Source: Antedon mediterranea
Lineage: Eukaryota; Echinodermata; Crinoidea; Comatulida; Antedonidae
Assembly (NCBI RefSeq): GCF_964355755.1
Contig: NC_092671.1
Coordinates: 1,842,501-1,902,500, forward strand
DNA: 60,000 nt
Direction: 5' to 3'
Shown piece by piece: positions 1 through 11,900 of the stretch (its first letter is position 1; each line of letters begins with the position of its first letter). The notes beneath the pieces are model-generated. The model was not told the origin of the DNA and did not search any database. It saw only the letters and a program-made list of their open reading frames with translations. Made by a program: the position numbers and the translations under genes.

Positions 1-2173
1 CTACCTTCTTTAAGGCGAGCTGCACGAGTCTTCTGAGCTAATTCATTCAGTTTATTAATTGCAGTTACAATAGATGGTTTTACATCATTATTTCCATTAT
101 GAATGATGTCTTCTACTTCTTTGTACGTGAATTTTTGTCTGGAATGAATGACCGATTTCACTATTTTTGTGTCAGAATGTAGACCGTCGTTTCTTATGTC
201 CATAAATATAGACATTGTTAATCTATCCTTTCCTGGAATTAAACTGCAGAAGTCATTACTAAGTCGTGATGGCAGCATGTTGATGGGAGCTGAAAGTGTT
301 GGATAATATGTAGTGGCTCTCTTCTGTACCTCTTCATCAAGCATTGTTTTGTTTCCTACAAAATAGCTGACATCAGCGATATGAACGCCTACTTCATAAT
401 GATTATCAGCAAGTCTATGTATGCTAAGTGCATCATCAATATCTTGACAACCCTTGGGGTCAATACTGAATGTTTCAGCTTTTCTGAAATCAGTTCTCTC
501 TTTTATTTCATCTTCTGGAATTGTCCAATTTTCAGAAAACTTCCTGTCAAGTTCTTCACGAACTTTTTTCTTCCAAGTATCTCCAACATCATGTATAAGC
601 TTTAGAATTTTAATCCCCTCTGCTTTGTTAGTGGCTGGTGGCAGCTCTTCTGTAACAAATCCCATTGGATACGTCATTTTATCGGGCCATTTCCAATAGC
701 GTACTACAAACAGTTTATGAAGACGGTCCTTGTTGGTTACCACAACGTTGCGTTCTAAGTAAAATGGCTTATCACTGTTGACCTGTTTACTTAAGATGTA
801 TATGTCTACAGTAACATCCTCACTCGGTGATTTGTTTTTGTCCTTTGTCTGTATGCAAAGTTTTGGAAAGTCTTTGTTTACAGGTACCATAAGGCTGTTA
901 CTATGCTGATCTAGCATGCATACCAGTTTACGCAAATATGGGTTTGATGCTCTTTTCAAGACATGGACAACCCTACCATACATTTTGTCAGGCTTGTTTT
1001 CTGGTTTATCACTTAATTCATCAATTTCAACTTCTTCTAGAATTTCTTTATTCTCTTGCATTTCTATAATTACGTCATCATTGTTTAAAGCACGCCCTCT
1101 GTTATGCTTACTGATGATTGAAATATTCATTGGAATATCTTCCTCTAAAGTGGTAGCATATGTCTTTCCTTGAACATTAAGATGGAATTTGCATCTCTTG
1201 TATTTTTCTGGTTCTGATTCAAGCAGTGGTTCATATTTCTTGTCTTGATCTAATTCTTCGCTACTTATGTCGGTGTCTTCTGGATCATACTCTTCAAAGA
1301 ATTCAGAACCTTGAAGATTTGAATGGTCTTTTTCTGGAACAAATAACTTCTTAGCAATTTCTTCTAGCTCTTTTTTTTCATAAAGAGTGGTTCTTTGTTT
1401 TGTTAACTCAATATTTGCTTGTACATGATTTATGTCCTCACTTTCTTTGTCCAATTTCTGATTCGAGGGTTCATGACTTTTGGATTCTTTCAAATTTGAT
1501 AATGTTCTTTTTTTATTTCCAGAAAACAAGTCATCTGTTTCCATTACTTGCTTAACTTGTCTCCTAGGCTCTTTCAGAATTGAATCCTCAATTTTTTTCA
1601 TATCAATTTCTTCTTCATCTTCTGACTGCCAGTGTTCATTTTCGTCACCTTCTGGAACCTCCAAAAATAAGTTAAAATCACCAATGACAAAGTTTTCAAC
1701 TTCATCTACACCTACTGTGGATAAAAGCGGAAAATCCTCACTAGTCTGTCTTGTTGTTTTAACCTCTGCAGACTTCTTTCTCTTTGAAGCATCAACAGCT
1801 TTTTTTCTGACAGATGGGTTAAAGGGAGTAGCAAAGGGATTAAGTCCAATATTCATAGTCTTGGTGTTTCTACGTATTTGCTGAAGGTTTAAATTGCTTG
1901 GATGCAAACTTCTGTGTTGTTCACATTTGTGGAGGAACTTTTCCCACACTTTTGAACAATCACCAATAGAACACATGGTTATAGGATCCCCAACAACCAC
2001 CAGGAGCGATTTTGCTCTTGTAAACGCAGTGTTTAACAGCTTTTCATCAGAAAGAAATCCATAGTAAAATTCTGCACTTTCAACCGGATTACTATATTTG
2101 GCTGTGACATGTGTCCTTTCAAGTGTTGCTCTTGTTCGCACAACACTGATGAACAAGGCCCGAAATTCTTTAC
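1..2173 (-). CDS. Gene A giant exon (partial): end of helicase 1 and RNB exoribonuclease domain
   Basis: The acceptor is just above 2173 (phase 1) and the frame stays open to the window edge. The exon starts with GKEFRALFISVVRTR and a motif VI-like NTAFTRAKSLLVVVGDP, then an acidic linker, then the RNB domain. The catalytic acid cluster SIDPKGCQDIDDALSI (about 450-420 on the minus strand) is intact; in RNase II/R these aspartates coordinate the metal ions. Downstream VGVHIADVSYFV and INMLPSRLS match RNB core motifs. The C-terminal RNB part, including the conserved arginine, and any second helicase lie outside the window. The same interval in gene B is 2,170 nt, a 3-nt difference, so the frame is preserved. 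Confidence 0.88.
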
Positions 2174-5100
2174 CTTTACAAAATAAATAATATATAATAT
2201 TGTAATAGAATAAAAGGAAATTTAACAGAATCATGTAGCATATGGTCTAGAATAGAATACCTTGTACATTTCTCACGCCTTCAACGTTCACATCGTGCAA
2301 CTTGCGTTTTCTGAGTTCTTGCCGAATTTCACGCACCTGAAATTATGTTAAATTTTATGTTAAATTATGTTTATCTGCATACATTCACCCCTGGTGATCA
2401 ATTAAAACCAAGTGGGATAGACGTACCTGTGATTTGTATGGTGTAACAACACCAATATCTTTCTTGTCTCCCCATTCTGGTGGCCAGTTGTGATAAAGAT
2501 CTGCCACTCGTATTCCAATCTCTACTACTTCATCTCTATTACAATATGATGTTTCTATGAAATGATCTTGGCCCCTGACTGCATAAAACGATAACGGGTA
2601 CATTGTTGGGTGTGATTGATGTTTATTCATTGAAAGTAGTTTGGTTTTGTAGAACGTTGTCGATACAAATGACAAAATTTCTTCACAAGTTCGGTAGTTT
2701 ATATGCAGAAATATTGTGTTTTTGTCACCCGTGATATTGTAATGATCATGTAGGCGTTTAAGAATAGATTTATCAAATCCACCGATGCGTGCCTCTTCGG
2801 AATAAACCTACAGAAATAATATTGTATTTTATACATATAAATTGGGAGACTTATGTAATAATAAATGTTGTATTACTGTTATTGGAAACATTTTGGGATG
2901 CTTTGGTTCTATCCCTCTATTTCAGGGCTCCTTGTTTAAGGTGACAACTTATTGTAATGATTTAATATGCATAGGCCTAACTCCTAAGCCCTCATGACAC
3001 AAAAGTGTTTTGTGTAAACACACCATTGTGAAACTTCTTTTTTTTAATTTATTTATAAATTACCTTTGGGCTCATTTGAATATGATCACCAGCAATTGCT
3101 ACACATGTCTTCCTCTCTGCCATTGCTAACGGCATGATAGCTTGAGTCTCTAATGCTTGACCCGCCTCATCAATTAGTATCTGTGTGAAATGGCCTTTCA
3201 AGTTCAGTCGTACTAAAGTCAAAGCCATATTAAGGGTACAGATGACAACTCGAGATCTCTTCACATCATTTCTAGTTGGTAGATTGATTGTGTTTGTGGT
3301 TTTGTCAATCAGACAATACTTCTTAACATCTGGATGTATGGTTTTAATGCGTCGTTCAGTTTGATACAAACGAAGTAGTGTTGGTTTGAGACCTCTACGT
3401 TTTGGGTAAGTTTTGATATAGTCATCTAAATGTTCAGTAATGTACAGATCTGCCCCACTAAGAAATAGAATAAAGACATTAAATAAAATGTCATACCATA
3501 CCCACCTCTATCATTTTAGCTGTTATATATATTAATTTTTATTACAAACCTATTGGACATGGTGCAAATCAAAACCTTGGTACCGTGTTTCAGGAGGATC
3601 TTCTTTACAGACTCTGCCATGGTTCTTGTTTTTCCTGTACCAAACGGACCATATATCACCAATGGTGGCTTGCTAATTGCTGTAGTTCCTGCCATACGCA
3701 TATACTCTATTGCTTGTTCTTGTTTCTCGTTGAGGACGTCAGTAGACAAACCAGGTGGAATAGCCAGTGTATATCCTTGTAATGGTAATACAGATTCCAT
3801 GTTTTCCAAGCTATCAATTGCATAGTGCATCTCACAGAAAAGTAAGCGGTCAACCTGGAACTGAACTTCGACATGTATTTTAGTTTTTGCTTCAAGTTTG
3901 AGATTTTCTACAAATTTTGCATTCAGCTTAACGTAGATATAATCTTTTGTATGACCATCGATTCCTTCATCAGATATGATTTTAAGTTCATAAGCTTCAT
4001 TTGATTCTGAATCAAATTTGCACAATACACTTTGTACAGACTCCATGATTAGCAGACTTGATTCAACGTCACAATTTAGAGTTTCTGTTAATTCTATTTT
4101 CCCATAGAGTTCACCATTTTGAGCAATAAACAGTTCAGTACCAGTATAAGATTCAACCGTGACATTATTTTCAATTTCCATCTCTGTTTTTGTCTTGAAC
4201 CTTCAATTAAGAAAACATGTTTTTTAGTATTCAAAATTGTATTCACTTACTAACTAGTTTACAGTATATTACATAAATTTCAAATTTTTTTTGCATATTT
4301 TGTCCTTCTGTAGTATTATTGTAATCGCTACGCTATTGCTTCGCATTGCTGACGCAATCGAGAGAGCTCCTTGAATAAAGAAAAATTGCGGTGGTTGGCG
4401 AATCACACAATCAACTTTTTCAGAATATCTAAGTTGTTTGCATGGACAATCTAGAAGCATTTCTTTGTATATCGAGTATTGCTGACAGGCATCATGACTG
4501 TAAACAGTTTAGTGATTATATTAATATGAGTAGCAGATAAGTATCTCTTGTCTGACCCTAATTTTCTCTTATTATTTCTGTCTTCATTAGTGTCCCTGAT
4601 CTAAAAATCTAAAAATCGTCTTGACAATAGTCAGCTACATACAGTCTGAACAGTTTGAACGAAATTGGGTGACTATACCTGTTAATCATTTTCATTCTAT
4701 CTCTTTCCTCCAAATTCACCATCTGGTGCATTCTATGTTTGTAATTCTCCTGAGTTAGCTCACTTTCATTCAAGTAATCAATATTTAGATTGGCACCAGG
4801 TGGCTTGTATTTCTTTAAGAGATCCTTGTCACATGGACTAGGTTGAGTTGATGTGACTATCTCTGTATTACTTGTGTCCCAAATAATGATGGACTGACGT
4901 TCACTCAACTGCTTCATGTATTCTTCTTTTGCACCGACATGAACATTAAGTTTTCGAACCATAACTGGCTTCTTCCCAAAATCAAAGACAACCCATTGAT
5001 GGAAGCTTCCAAGCTTGTTGCTGGCGAAATGTACATCTATGCTGTATGTACTGAATGTACCTTCCTTTATAATCATATTTCCAGGGCAAACCTGGGGTTT

Positions 5101-8100
5101 ATCTTCATGTTTTGGTTGTGACAAAAAAAAGTGAAAGCGATGTTCATCGTATAGTAAGCTAACACGTTTTAGTCTTTCTACCTAAAGATTTAGTAATAAG
5201 ACATATGTTTTTAGCCATATTATATTTCATTTAATATTTCTTTTTTTTTCATTTTTTAAGTTTCGAAATATTAAGACCAAAGCCAACGAAAGTAAGCATT
5301 TTAAATTGAATAACATTGATATTGTTTGAGCCCTTGAAAACACTATTAAGCAATTCCCTTTAAAATTTGAAATCGAGCACACTGCTACTGTGTAATCTTG
5401 AAATTAAGAAACCTTCACTTACACCTCCAATACACTCCACTTGAAACCTCCCGCAGTCTTTAAATACGTTGTCAGACTTTCTTTCAAGCTCATCAATAAA
5501 ACAGTCATGTTCTGTATCACAGTAAATCCGAATATTTGGTAATTCCTTTTCAGTCATCTAAAAAAATTGAGTAGTGTAGGTTACACTCATTATATTAATT
5601 AATGAACCTGCTTAGAACAAAGACTATATATACTATATATGCAGATAGTGATCTTGTTAATAAAAGACCAAGTACTCAACATTTAATTTTTATTGTTTAC
5701 ATGTATAATTTTCTTCAATCAATTGGCAAGTCATATATTGACTAGTTTATTGGGTCTAGTATTATCATATAAGTAGTTTAGAGGCCGTGACTACTCAATA
5801 TGGTAGTCAAATCTTGAATACTAGGTCCCCTTAATTATTGCTTACTTAATTTCAAGTACAGTATATTACTATAATAATATGTTTGTAATTTTCTTACCAC
5901 TTTGACGCTGGAAGTTGCTGAGTTGTACTCAATCATGAGTTGATCCATGAATAAGAAGAGTTTACCCAGCTTGGCTTTTTCTCTTTTCATCAGTCGATAT
6001 TCATGTCGTTCTTTCCATTCTTCCAATTCTTCTTGCGTATGTGCCTGCATGCACTGGTAGTTAGCTGAGTCTTCATTAGAGTGTCTGGTATTAGTGAAAA
6101 AAAATATGTTTTAGTGTTTAAAATAAATGTATTGAGGTGTTATTACAACAGTATAATAAATACAATTATAGTAAACAATATGCAAGACTCAAGAATAATC
6201 CAGCAGTTCTTTTCTTGGTTTCTGTACATTTAACTGTGAGAAAAAAAGGTTTCTACAATTGAAACTGAAGTGAAAGGAGCCAAATTGTAATATACTTTAC
6301 CTATCGCACATAACGTATAGACCATTGACAATATCAAGAGGTGGACTTCGATGTTTCCAATTTCTGTCTGTGTCGGAGGTAATACACTGGTTGTGTTCCA
6401 AATTGCTGACATGGGAGACTAGTGATTCAAAATCCATCTCGCAATAAGAACAATGGTAATTTACAGGCACATGTTGAGGGCATGTTATTTGTTGATTAGT
6501 TTCCAGATTTGCTGGTACGCCTACTGCAACTGGTGCAGTAGAGGCAATAGACTGAGTAGATAGTTGAGCCTCACCGATAGGCAGAGGACTTAAAGAAGTC
6601 TGTTTGACTTCTTGCATCTCATCCTGTTCACAAAGTACACTCCTAAATGAAATTTCAAGTTGTCGACATTTGTGCAAGCAGGCGGGTTCTACTAACGTTC
6701 TATTTTTGTTTCCAGATTGTGGATCTTCATCGAGCTGTAATTATTACACGAAAAGTTGAAAATAAACATAACACAATGTTGTGGTTTTTTTTATACATTT
6801 TTCACAATTGGATACTTTCATTGTCATGTTTACCTTACTGTTTGAATTTTCTAAACCAGAAGCTGTAACAGTGTTTTCGGATGTATTTGCTGCAGTGGTA
6901 TGTCTTTTGGTACTAGCACCTACATAAATAGAATACAATTTAATAGATGTAAACTTTAAGGGCTTTCTTTTTAACTCATTTTGATATTACCACCAATCAT
7001 ATTACGTTTTGTGATGTTTCCTAAGTATGTTGTGCATATAATAATCTAAATTTTCTACATTGAATATTTTAAAAAATCCAAAAGGAAGGTTTAATCTATC
7101 GTTTTGCATGAATAGGTCTTAAAAAAATTGCAAACAGAAAACTGCATTTCGTGGCAAATTAAGCACCCAAATCAGCTCATTGCTCTGTGCATGCATTGTC
7201 ACAACAAATACATAACTATAATAATTATATAGCCATCAGATCACTGAATTACAAATAAAGGCGAACAGTTTGCGGATTAGTTTTTAGGAATTTTGTGTAT
7301 GTACTGTTTTCTATATATGTTTGAAATGAATGAATGAATACATAGGCAATGAACGACGTATTTAAATGTTAGGATTGGTGTGATTTCACTTTTAATATTA
7401 TGCTCTATGGTTTTAAGTTCTGTTTATCCATTTTTTTCTCCCTAGCCTAATAAGCAAAGTCATGATTTTGTTGCTATTCATGAACAGTAAAGTCACTCTA
7501 ATGTCATTATCGTAATTAAGGTAGACTCACACAAATTAATTTCTCACCTTTTCTGCTTAGCTTATCAAGAGCCTCTTTGTATACTCCTTTATCAAACTGT
7601 GTCTCCCAAGTCTGCTCAAAGTCCAGTTGGTGTTTCTCTGTAAAAAGTATTCCTGCTATATCTGTTAAAAGTTGCCCACTTTGATGCAGTTTCCAGAGAT
7701 TTGTAAGGCCATTGGGATCAACTAAAGAGACATGAAATACTATGGATCCTTTTGATAAGTGAAAAGCTTCACAACGGCGGAATAAAAAGTAACAAGTAAT
7801 TTCTTTCAGTTTGCCATAACATAATGCTAAAACATCTTCAAGAATTATTCTGTTACTTTTTTTAGATGGTAGTTGATCTTCAGAATCTCCAATTTTTTGT
7901 TTAAAAAATATCTGTATTTCAGCACCTGCGGTAAAACATTTAGACATTAATCAATTTTAAACAAAAAATGTTGATTGAAGAAGTGAGTGTCAAGTGGCTT
8001 GACAACATCATAACAAAATATTAATCTTTATTTCAATAAATACACTGATTGTCTATGGTTGTATTGAGAATACAAACACAAAAATAATGAACACTGTACA

Positions 8101-8975
8101 TTGTATTGTAAAAATATATCAACAAATTGTTTGAAGGTTTGCATGGCAAACAAACACTAGTAAAGTACACCATGTGGAAAATATATTTAGTAAAGCTAAG
8201 AATGCCCCAAAGTTTTGTTTGTTGCACTAAAACTGACTTAGTAATTCATAATTGTTCATCACCTGGCAGGCTATGAATCAAGCAAAACCAGGCTTGTTGG
8301 TTGACACTAAGATAACAAAATTACAGTTGGCCAAAATATTAGCCTCACTCTTTGTGTCATAACAATATAATACTGTAAATGCATCCATTTTCATGTTTTT
8401 AAATGATATAATTTATACAAAAATAGAAAATACGTACTAATGCCAAGTAAATGATTCTTTGCTGTTTCACTGAGAGATTTTGTAAACCTCCTTATTTTTC
8501 CTGGTTTATCTTCTAGAAATTTTGCTTTCTCCAGATGAAATATTAAATCCCAAATATTTTGGAAATCATTGCTTAACTTGTAGTAAGAAATAATACCACT
8601 TAAGCCATTTGTTCTGACATCTCGTAATGCCTTAAAGAGGCTTTTCCGATATTTTGATAGCTTTTTATTGGTCGTTTTTTGACCATTTGTAATACCTCCA
8701 TCTGACATATACTCGGTTACAAGTTCTTCTGCGCTTTGCAAATATGAAATTTTAGCGATTTCTAATAAAAGATGAACATTATTATGGCTAATATAACCAG
8801 CTTTCTCTAGTAAATTTAATAATTGAATTCCAGAATTTGTAGCAGCGAGGTCTTCTGAAGATATGTGCTCAAATAAAAAGAATCGCAACCATTTAAATTT
8901 GTGAGGATCACTGTACATTTTACTGAAGTTAGATTTCAAGTCCATGAACTTCCTATTAGGATCATTGTTTGCCAT
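1..8975 (-). CDS. Gene A: HELZ2-like helicase/RNase with DED and TRADD-N-like N-terminus (3' part beyond window)
   Basis: Predicted multi-exon gene. CDS exons in transcription order: 8975-8438, 7925-7548, 6919-6834, 6734-6301, 6084-5898, 5557-5423, 5181-4679, 4200-3550, 3457-3064, 2807-2427, 2336-2261, 2173-1 (continues left). All junctions are GT-AG and intron phases are compatible throughout (1,1,0,2,0,0,2,2,0,0,1). At least 1,978 residues are encoded. Domain order: DED-like (about 8-90), possible second DED-like (about 110-178), TRADD-N-like (about 180-305), C2H2 finger, degenerate CCCH, HELZ/MOV10-like beta domain (587-753), SF1 helicase (754-1254), RNB (from about 1255, cut by the window edge). 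HELZ2-family proteins are RNA helicases and 3'-5' exoribonucleases; human HELZ2 is interferon-induced. The death-fold N-terminus is absent from gene B. The start ATG at 8975 is provisional, because the 15 nt between it and the splice acceptor are open in frame and an upstream coding exon is possible. Confidence 0.82.
2261..5557 (-). CDS. Gene A exons 6-11: HELZ/MOV10-like beta domain and first SF1 (UPF1-like) helicase
   Basis: Exons 5557-5423, 5181-4679, 4200-3550, 3457-3064, 2807-2427 and 2336-2261; lengths 135, 503, 651, 394, 381 and 76 nt, identical to gene B. The 503-nt exon has the GSFHQWVVFDFGKKPVMVRK block typical of the HELZ/MOV10 branch. Helicase motifs follow: Walker A GPFGTGKT near the end of the 651-nt exon, Walker B ILIDEAGQ and motif III AGDHIQMSP in the 394-nt exon, and the IGVVTPYKSQV motif in the 381-nt exon. 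The fold is expected to bind and translocate on RNA using ATP. No frameshift or stop was seen, so the copy looks functional. An open stretch at 4280-4490 in the intervening intron is not conserved in B or C and is excluded. Confidence 0.88.
5898..6919 (-). CDS. Gene A exons 3-5: linker, C2H2 (matrin/U1-type) finger and degenerate CCCH finger
   Basis: Three exons: 6919-6834, 6734-6301 and 6084-5898. The first two encode a Ser/Thr-rich linker specific to gene A. The second ends with a C2H2 finger, YHCSYCEMDF followed by SHVSNLEH, then a WKHRSPPLDIVNG motif shared with gene B. The third carries the HTQEELEEWKERHEY signature that follows the last CCCH finger in gene B. In gene B that finger reads C-x7-C-x11-C-x3-H. 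Gene A has C-x12-C-x3-H, having lost the second cysteine in a short deletion, so zinc binding there is doubtful. These exons mark where the gene-A-specific N-terminus joins the shared HELZ2 body. Confidence 0.8.
7548..7925 (-). CDS. Gene A exon 2: TRADD-N-like domain
   Basis: A 378-nt exon (126 codons) with acceptor CCGCAG before 7925 and donor GTGAGA after 7548. The upstream intron is phase 1 (A plus GT gives Ser) and the downstream intron is phase 1 (G plus GT gives Gly), so the reading frame passes from the DED exon through this one to the zinc-finger exons. The core, residues about 239-275, reads GSIVFHV, then LTNLWKLHQSGQL, then a short segment with LF and T. This matches my recollection of the TRADD-like N-terminal fold of invertebrate adaptor and NLR-like proteins ('GSVVF.L......L..LW..Y.SG.L'). 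In vertebrate TRADD this region binds TRAF2. Family assignment is by pattern recognition only; a profile search should settle it. Confidence 0.6.
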
Positions 8976-8990
8976 TTCAAGAAATGTTGT
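8438..8990 (-). CDS. Gene A first coding exon: tandem death-effector-like domains
   Basis: The exon is bounded by a strong polypyrimidine acceptor (CTTTTGCAG, first exon base 8990) and a GTACGT donor after 8438; the first ATG in frame is at 8975. Residues about 8-90 show the amphipathic six-helix pattern of a death-effector domain: an FLFEHIS-type helix, a GIQLLNLLEKAGYI helix, then NNVHLLLEIAKI and a last helix ending AEELV. This matches the family pattern of 'LF..LE..G.L...N...L..LL......L'. Residues about 110-178 repeat the pattern more weakly (FQNIWDLIFHLEKAKFLED), as in tandem-DED proteins such as caspase-8 or FLIP. DEDs assemble homotypic signalling filaments in apoptosis and innate immunity. 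The first DED is a fairly good match by eye; the second is tentative. A related six-helix death fold (DD, CARD) is the main alternative. Confidence 0.65.
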
Positions 8991-11900
8991 CTGCAAAAGA
9001 AAAAAGTTTGTAAAGTTTAACTCAAATTGCATGTGTGCTTTATGCGCGCAAACCAAGCATCCATTGGCTGGGGCCGTCTAAAGGGGCCGAGGGGCGGAGC
9101 AAGCCCCATCACAGAGGCCTTGGGACAGTGGGTGCAAAGATAGGTCCTCGAAAATTGCACATATACTTTGAAATAGACAAAATTTGTGAGGTGAGAAAAT
9201 TTTGAAAAATAAAGCTGCAAGGTCTCCGGAAATTACACTTATACCTTGAAAATGTATATATTGGGAAGGAAAATAGGCCTGATTTTAGATACACCAAAAC
9301 CAACTAGGGTAGTAAACATTGCTGTCGGACTGCGGCTTTTAAGATTCCATCGAAAGCAGGACACTTGGAATACTGAATCTATGCTACCGTTTTCATACAG
9401 TAGCTAGAAAATATTGATTTAATACTATATCGATACATACAAGCATTGATCTACAATCAATTTTTGATTTCCTAAATTCTTTCTCCCTTTGTCTTTCCCA
9501 TGTGCTCTCTTTCTTTTTTCTTCTTTATACCCAGCCTGGTACGAATTTGCTATTCCCCCTGCCTCCTCACCTATTACGCTACATGGGTAGAGCTTCCAGA
9601 AACTCCAGACGATATTAAACAATAATCTAAGGGTAGTTTTAGTTGCTTTTTAAGTTGAAAATCCTTGAAATCCTACCCACACTCAGTAGGGTATTGTTTT
9701 ATTTTCATTAGGAAATATCATATTTTCCTCCCCGACAAATGTGGTCCGCTCTCTTTTTACTCAAAATGCCTTTACTCACCATTGCCTCATGGTGGATGGT
9801 TTGTTTAGGTAAAGCAAGAAATTGTTAAACAAATTAACTCCATGGCAGCCAAATGGATAGCGGCCGATATGCACTATGACCGTAGACAGTAATATCTCAA
9901 GATCTATAAGCATTGGTTGAGTAAAGTATACTGGTTACAGTGTACCAGTAGGTTGAGTTCCAATGAATCTATTACTATTATTGATACATACTTACAAATA
10001 TTTCCTTTTGTATTTTTCTGTATGTTTTACAGAAACTGACAGATTTATGCAAAAGTATGATTTTGTTAGTTATTGCTTTTGATCAGAAGAGAGCAGTTAT
10101 TGTTGGGTGAAATGTGTCTACTTTAACGACAACAACTATCATACAATTGTGATAAGCCTGCTTGAATTGAAGGTTCAAAGGTCTATCTCTTTGTCATAGA
10201 CAAATAAAGGTGTAAAAACATTATTTATGTTTACGTCCTTCATGGTTTAGCTGCAAATCGACCACAACCAAGTTATTTTAAACTGTTTATATACTGTATT
10301 TTTTACAATGAGGTGGTACATCAAAATAAATAATGTACAAACTAGGGCCGACTGTTTTTTTTTAACCGTAACATAAATGTGTTGTGTGCACATAATAATA
10401 AACTACTATTTTCAAAATCCAGTTATCCGACCTAAGCTTCATTATAAATATCAGTGACAAAAAGCCTTTATTTCAGTTCATCATTACCGTAAAAGGTAGA
10501 ACCAGACGAAAGCACAGTATAGGACATTTTGTTTTTTAATATCCGGCTCTGGCCTTTCCTAAATATAATACTATTATTTGTTTGCTTTACTGTTTTTTTG
10601 TGTGCATTGCTGCAGGGCTCTGGGGTGCAGGCCCTTGGGTTAAGCCAGTGAGTGCTCATATAGTCCTTTTCAGAGTTTTAGCCAAATTCAATCAAAAAAA
10701 TAGTAGTAGCTTTTTTTGAAAGTTGATTAGATATGCGACTTCATGTTCACCAATATGGATGTCGTCGTAGGATATCCATACACCAAAGTATCTAAATTTA
10801 TTGTGGTTGGTGATTACCCATTACCACGTGTTCAGCTACATTAATATTATTAGTGTTTTGTCCTTCACATTGTCCTATCTTAATGTGTCTCCTAGGTTTA
10901 CAAACTAATATCCATGGAGAAAAGAATTACCTGCCGGTGCTGAATAAAATTATTACTAACGGCACTTTTTTTAAACTGGGCTAAAGTGAAGCCTACTGTA
11001 GACTGAGCATAGACCTTGTTATAGAGAATTATACCACTGAGTCTTATGTGAAGTGATGCTATAGTGAACAAGAACAAAGGTGTAGGCTATCATGAATATC
11101 AATAATGTTATCATTGTATTCAGTTGAAAGATGCTTATTTCAAGTAGAGAGCGCATCAACCGGAAGTTTACTTGGTGATTTTTATTGGTGATTTACAGTA
11201 TTTATTTATTGGTGTTTACTTTTTTCATTATCTTTGATTGTGCCACCAAAATAAAACAAATGAAGGAAAAGAAAGCAAATCATGTAGGCCTACATATATT
11301 TACAAATGAAAGGAAATAACAAATTTACACTGTATATAATATAAAAATAAAATACATTAAAATTAAGAAATGTGTAAAATTAATGTTTTTTATTGTATAT
11401 TGTCTGGTCTTCTCTCCATCATTTTGTTGATGGTTGTTACATTATATATATTTTTAAAATTTATATGTATCATCTGGACAGTTTGTCTGAAATAAAAATG
11501 CTTATACTTCTAGGCCTCTACAAAAAAGAAAAAATAAATAAATTAGAACATTATAGTCATTTTGATGTCTCCTAATCGTGTTGGGAGTGGTGCATTTTTC
11601 ACTAAACAGCTTTTAACTATACTAATTTAGGTTTGGTTTTTAAACTTGTATTCAGGCATGTTTTCCACTGTTTGATCTGTATACCAGAACCAGATCCTTT
11701 GGAAGCGTGGCACCTTCACCAGGTGAGCATATTGGAAGCTGATTGGACAAAACAAGGTGTACTGAATGTAACAGATTCCAGCAAATCATCACATCACTGT
11801 ACCATTTTAAATAGGTAAGAAACTTTTACACTTCTGTGTTTTTTATTTTGTATTGACACATTTAGAAAAAGGTAATTTGGAATGATTGAAAATATTTGTA

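Noticed and set aside
4269-4495. Minus-strand open stretch with an acceptor-like CAG, between gene A exons 7 and 8
   Set aside because: It has no counterpart in genes B or C, whose exons 503 and 651 nt join directly in phase 2; the same direct join works in gene A.
8438-8990. Reading the DED exon as an unrelated separate gene upstream of gene A
   Set aside because: Three consecutive phase-compatible introns carry one frame into the zinc-finger exon, and I found no stop or terminal exon before it; still open to transcript evidence.
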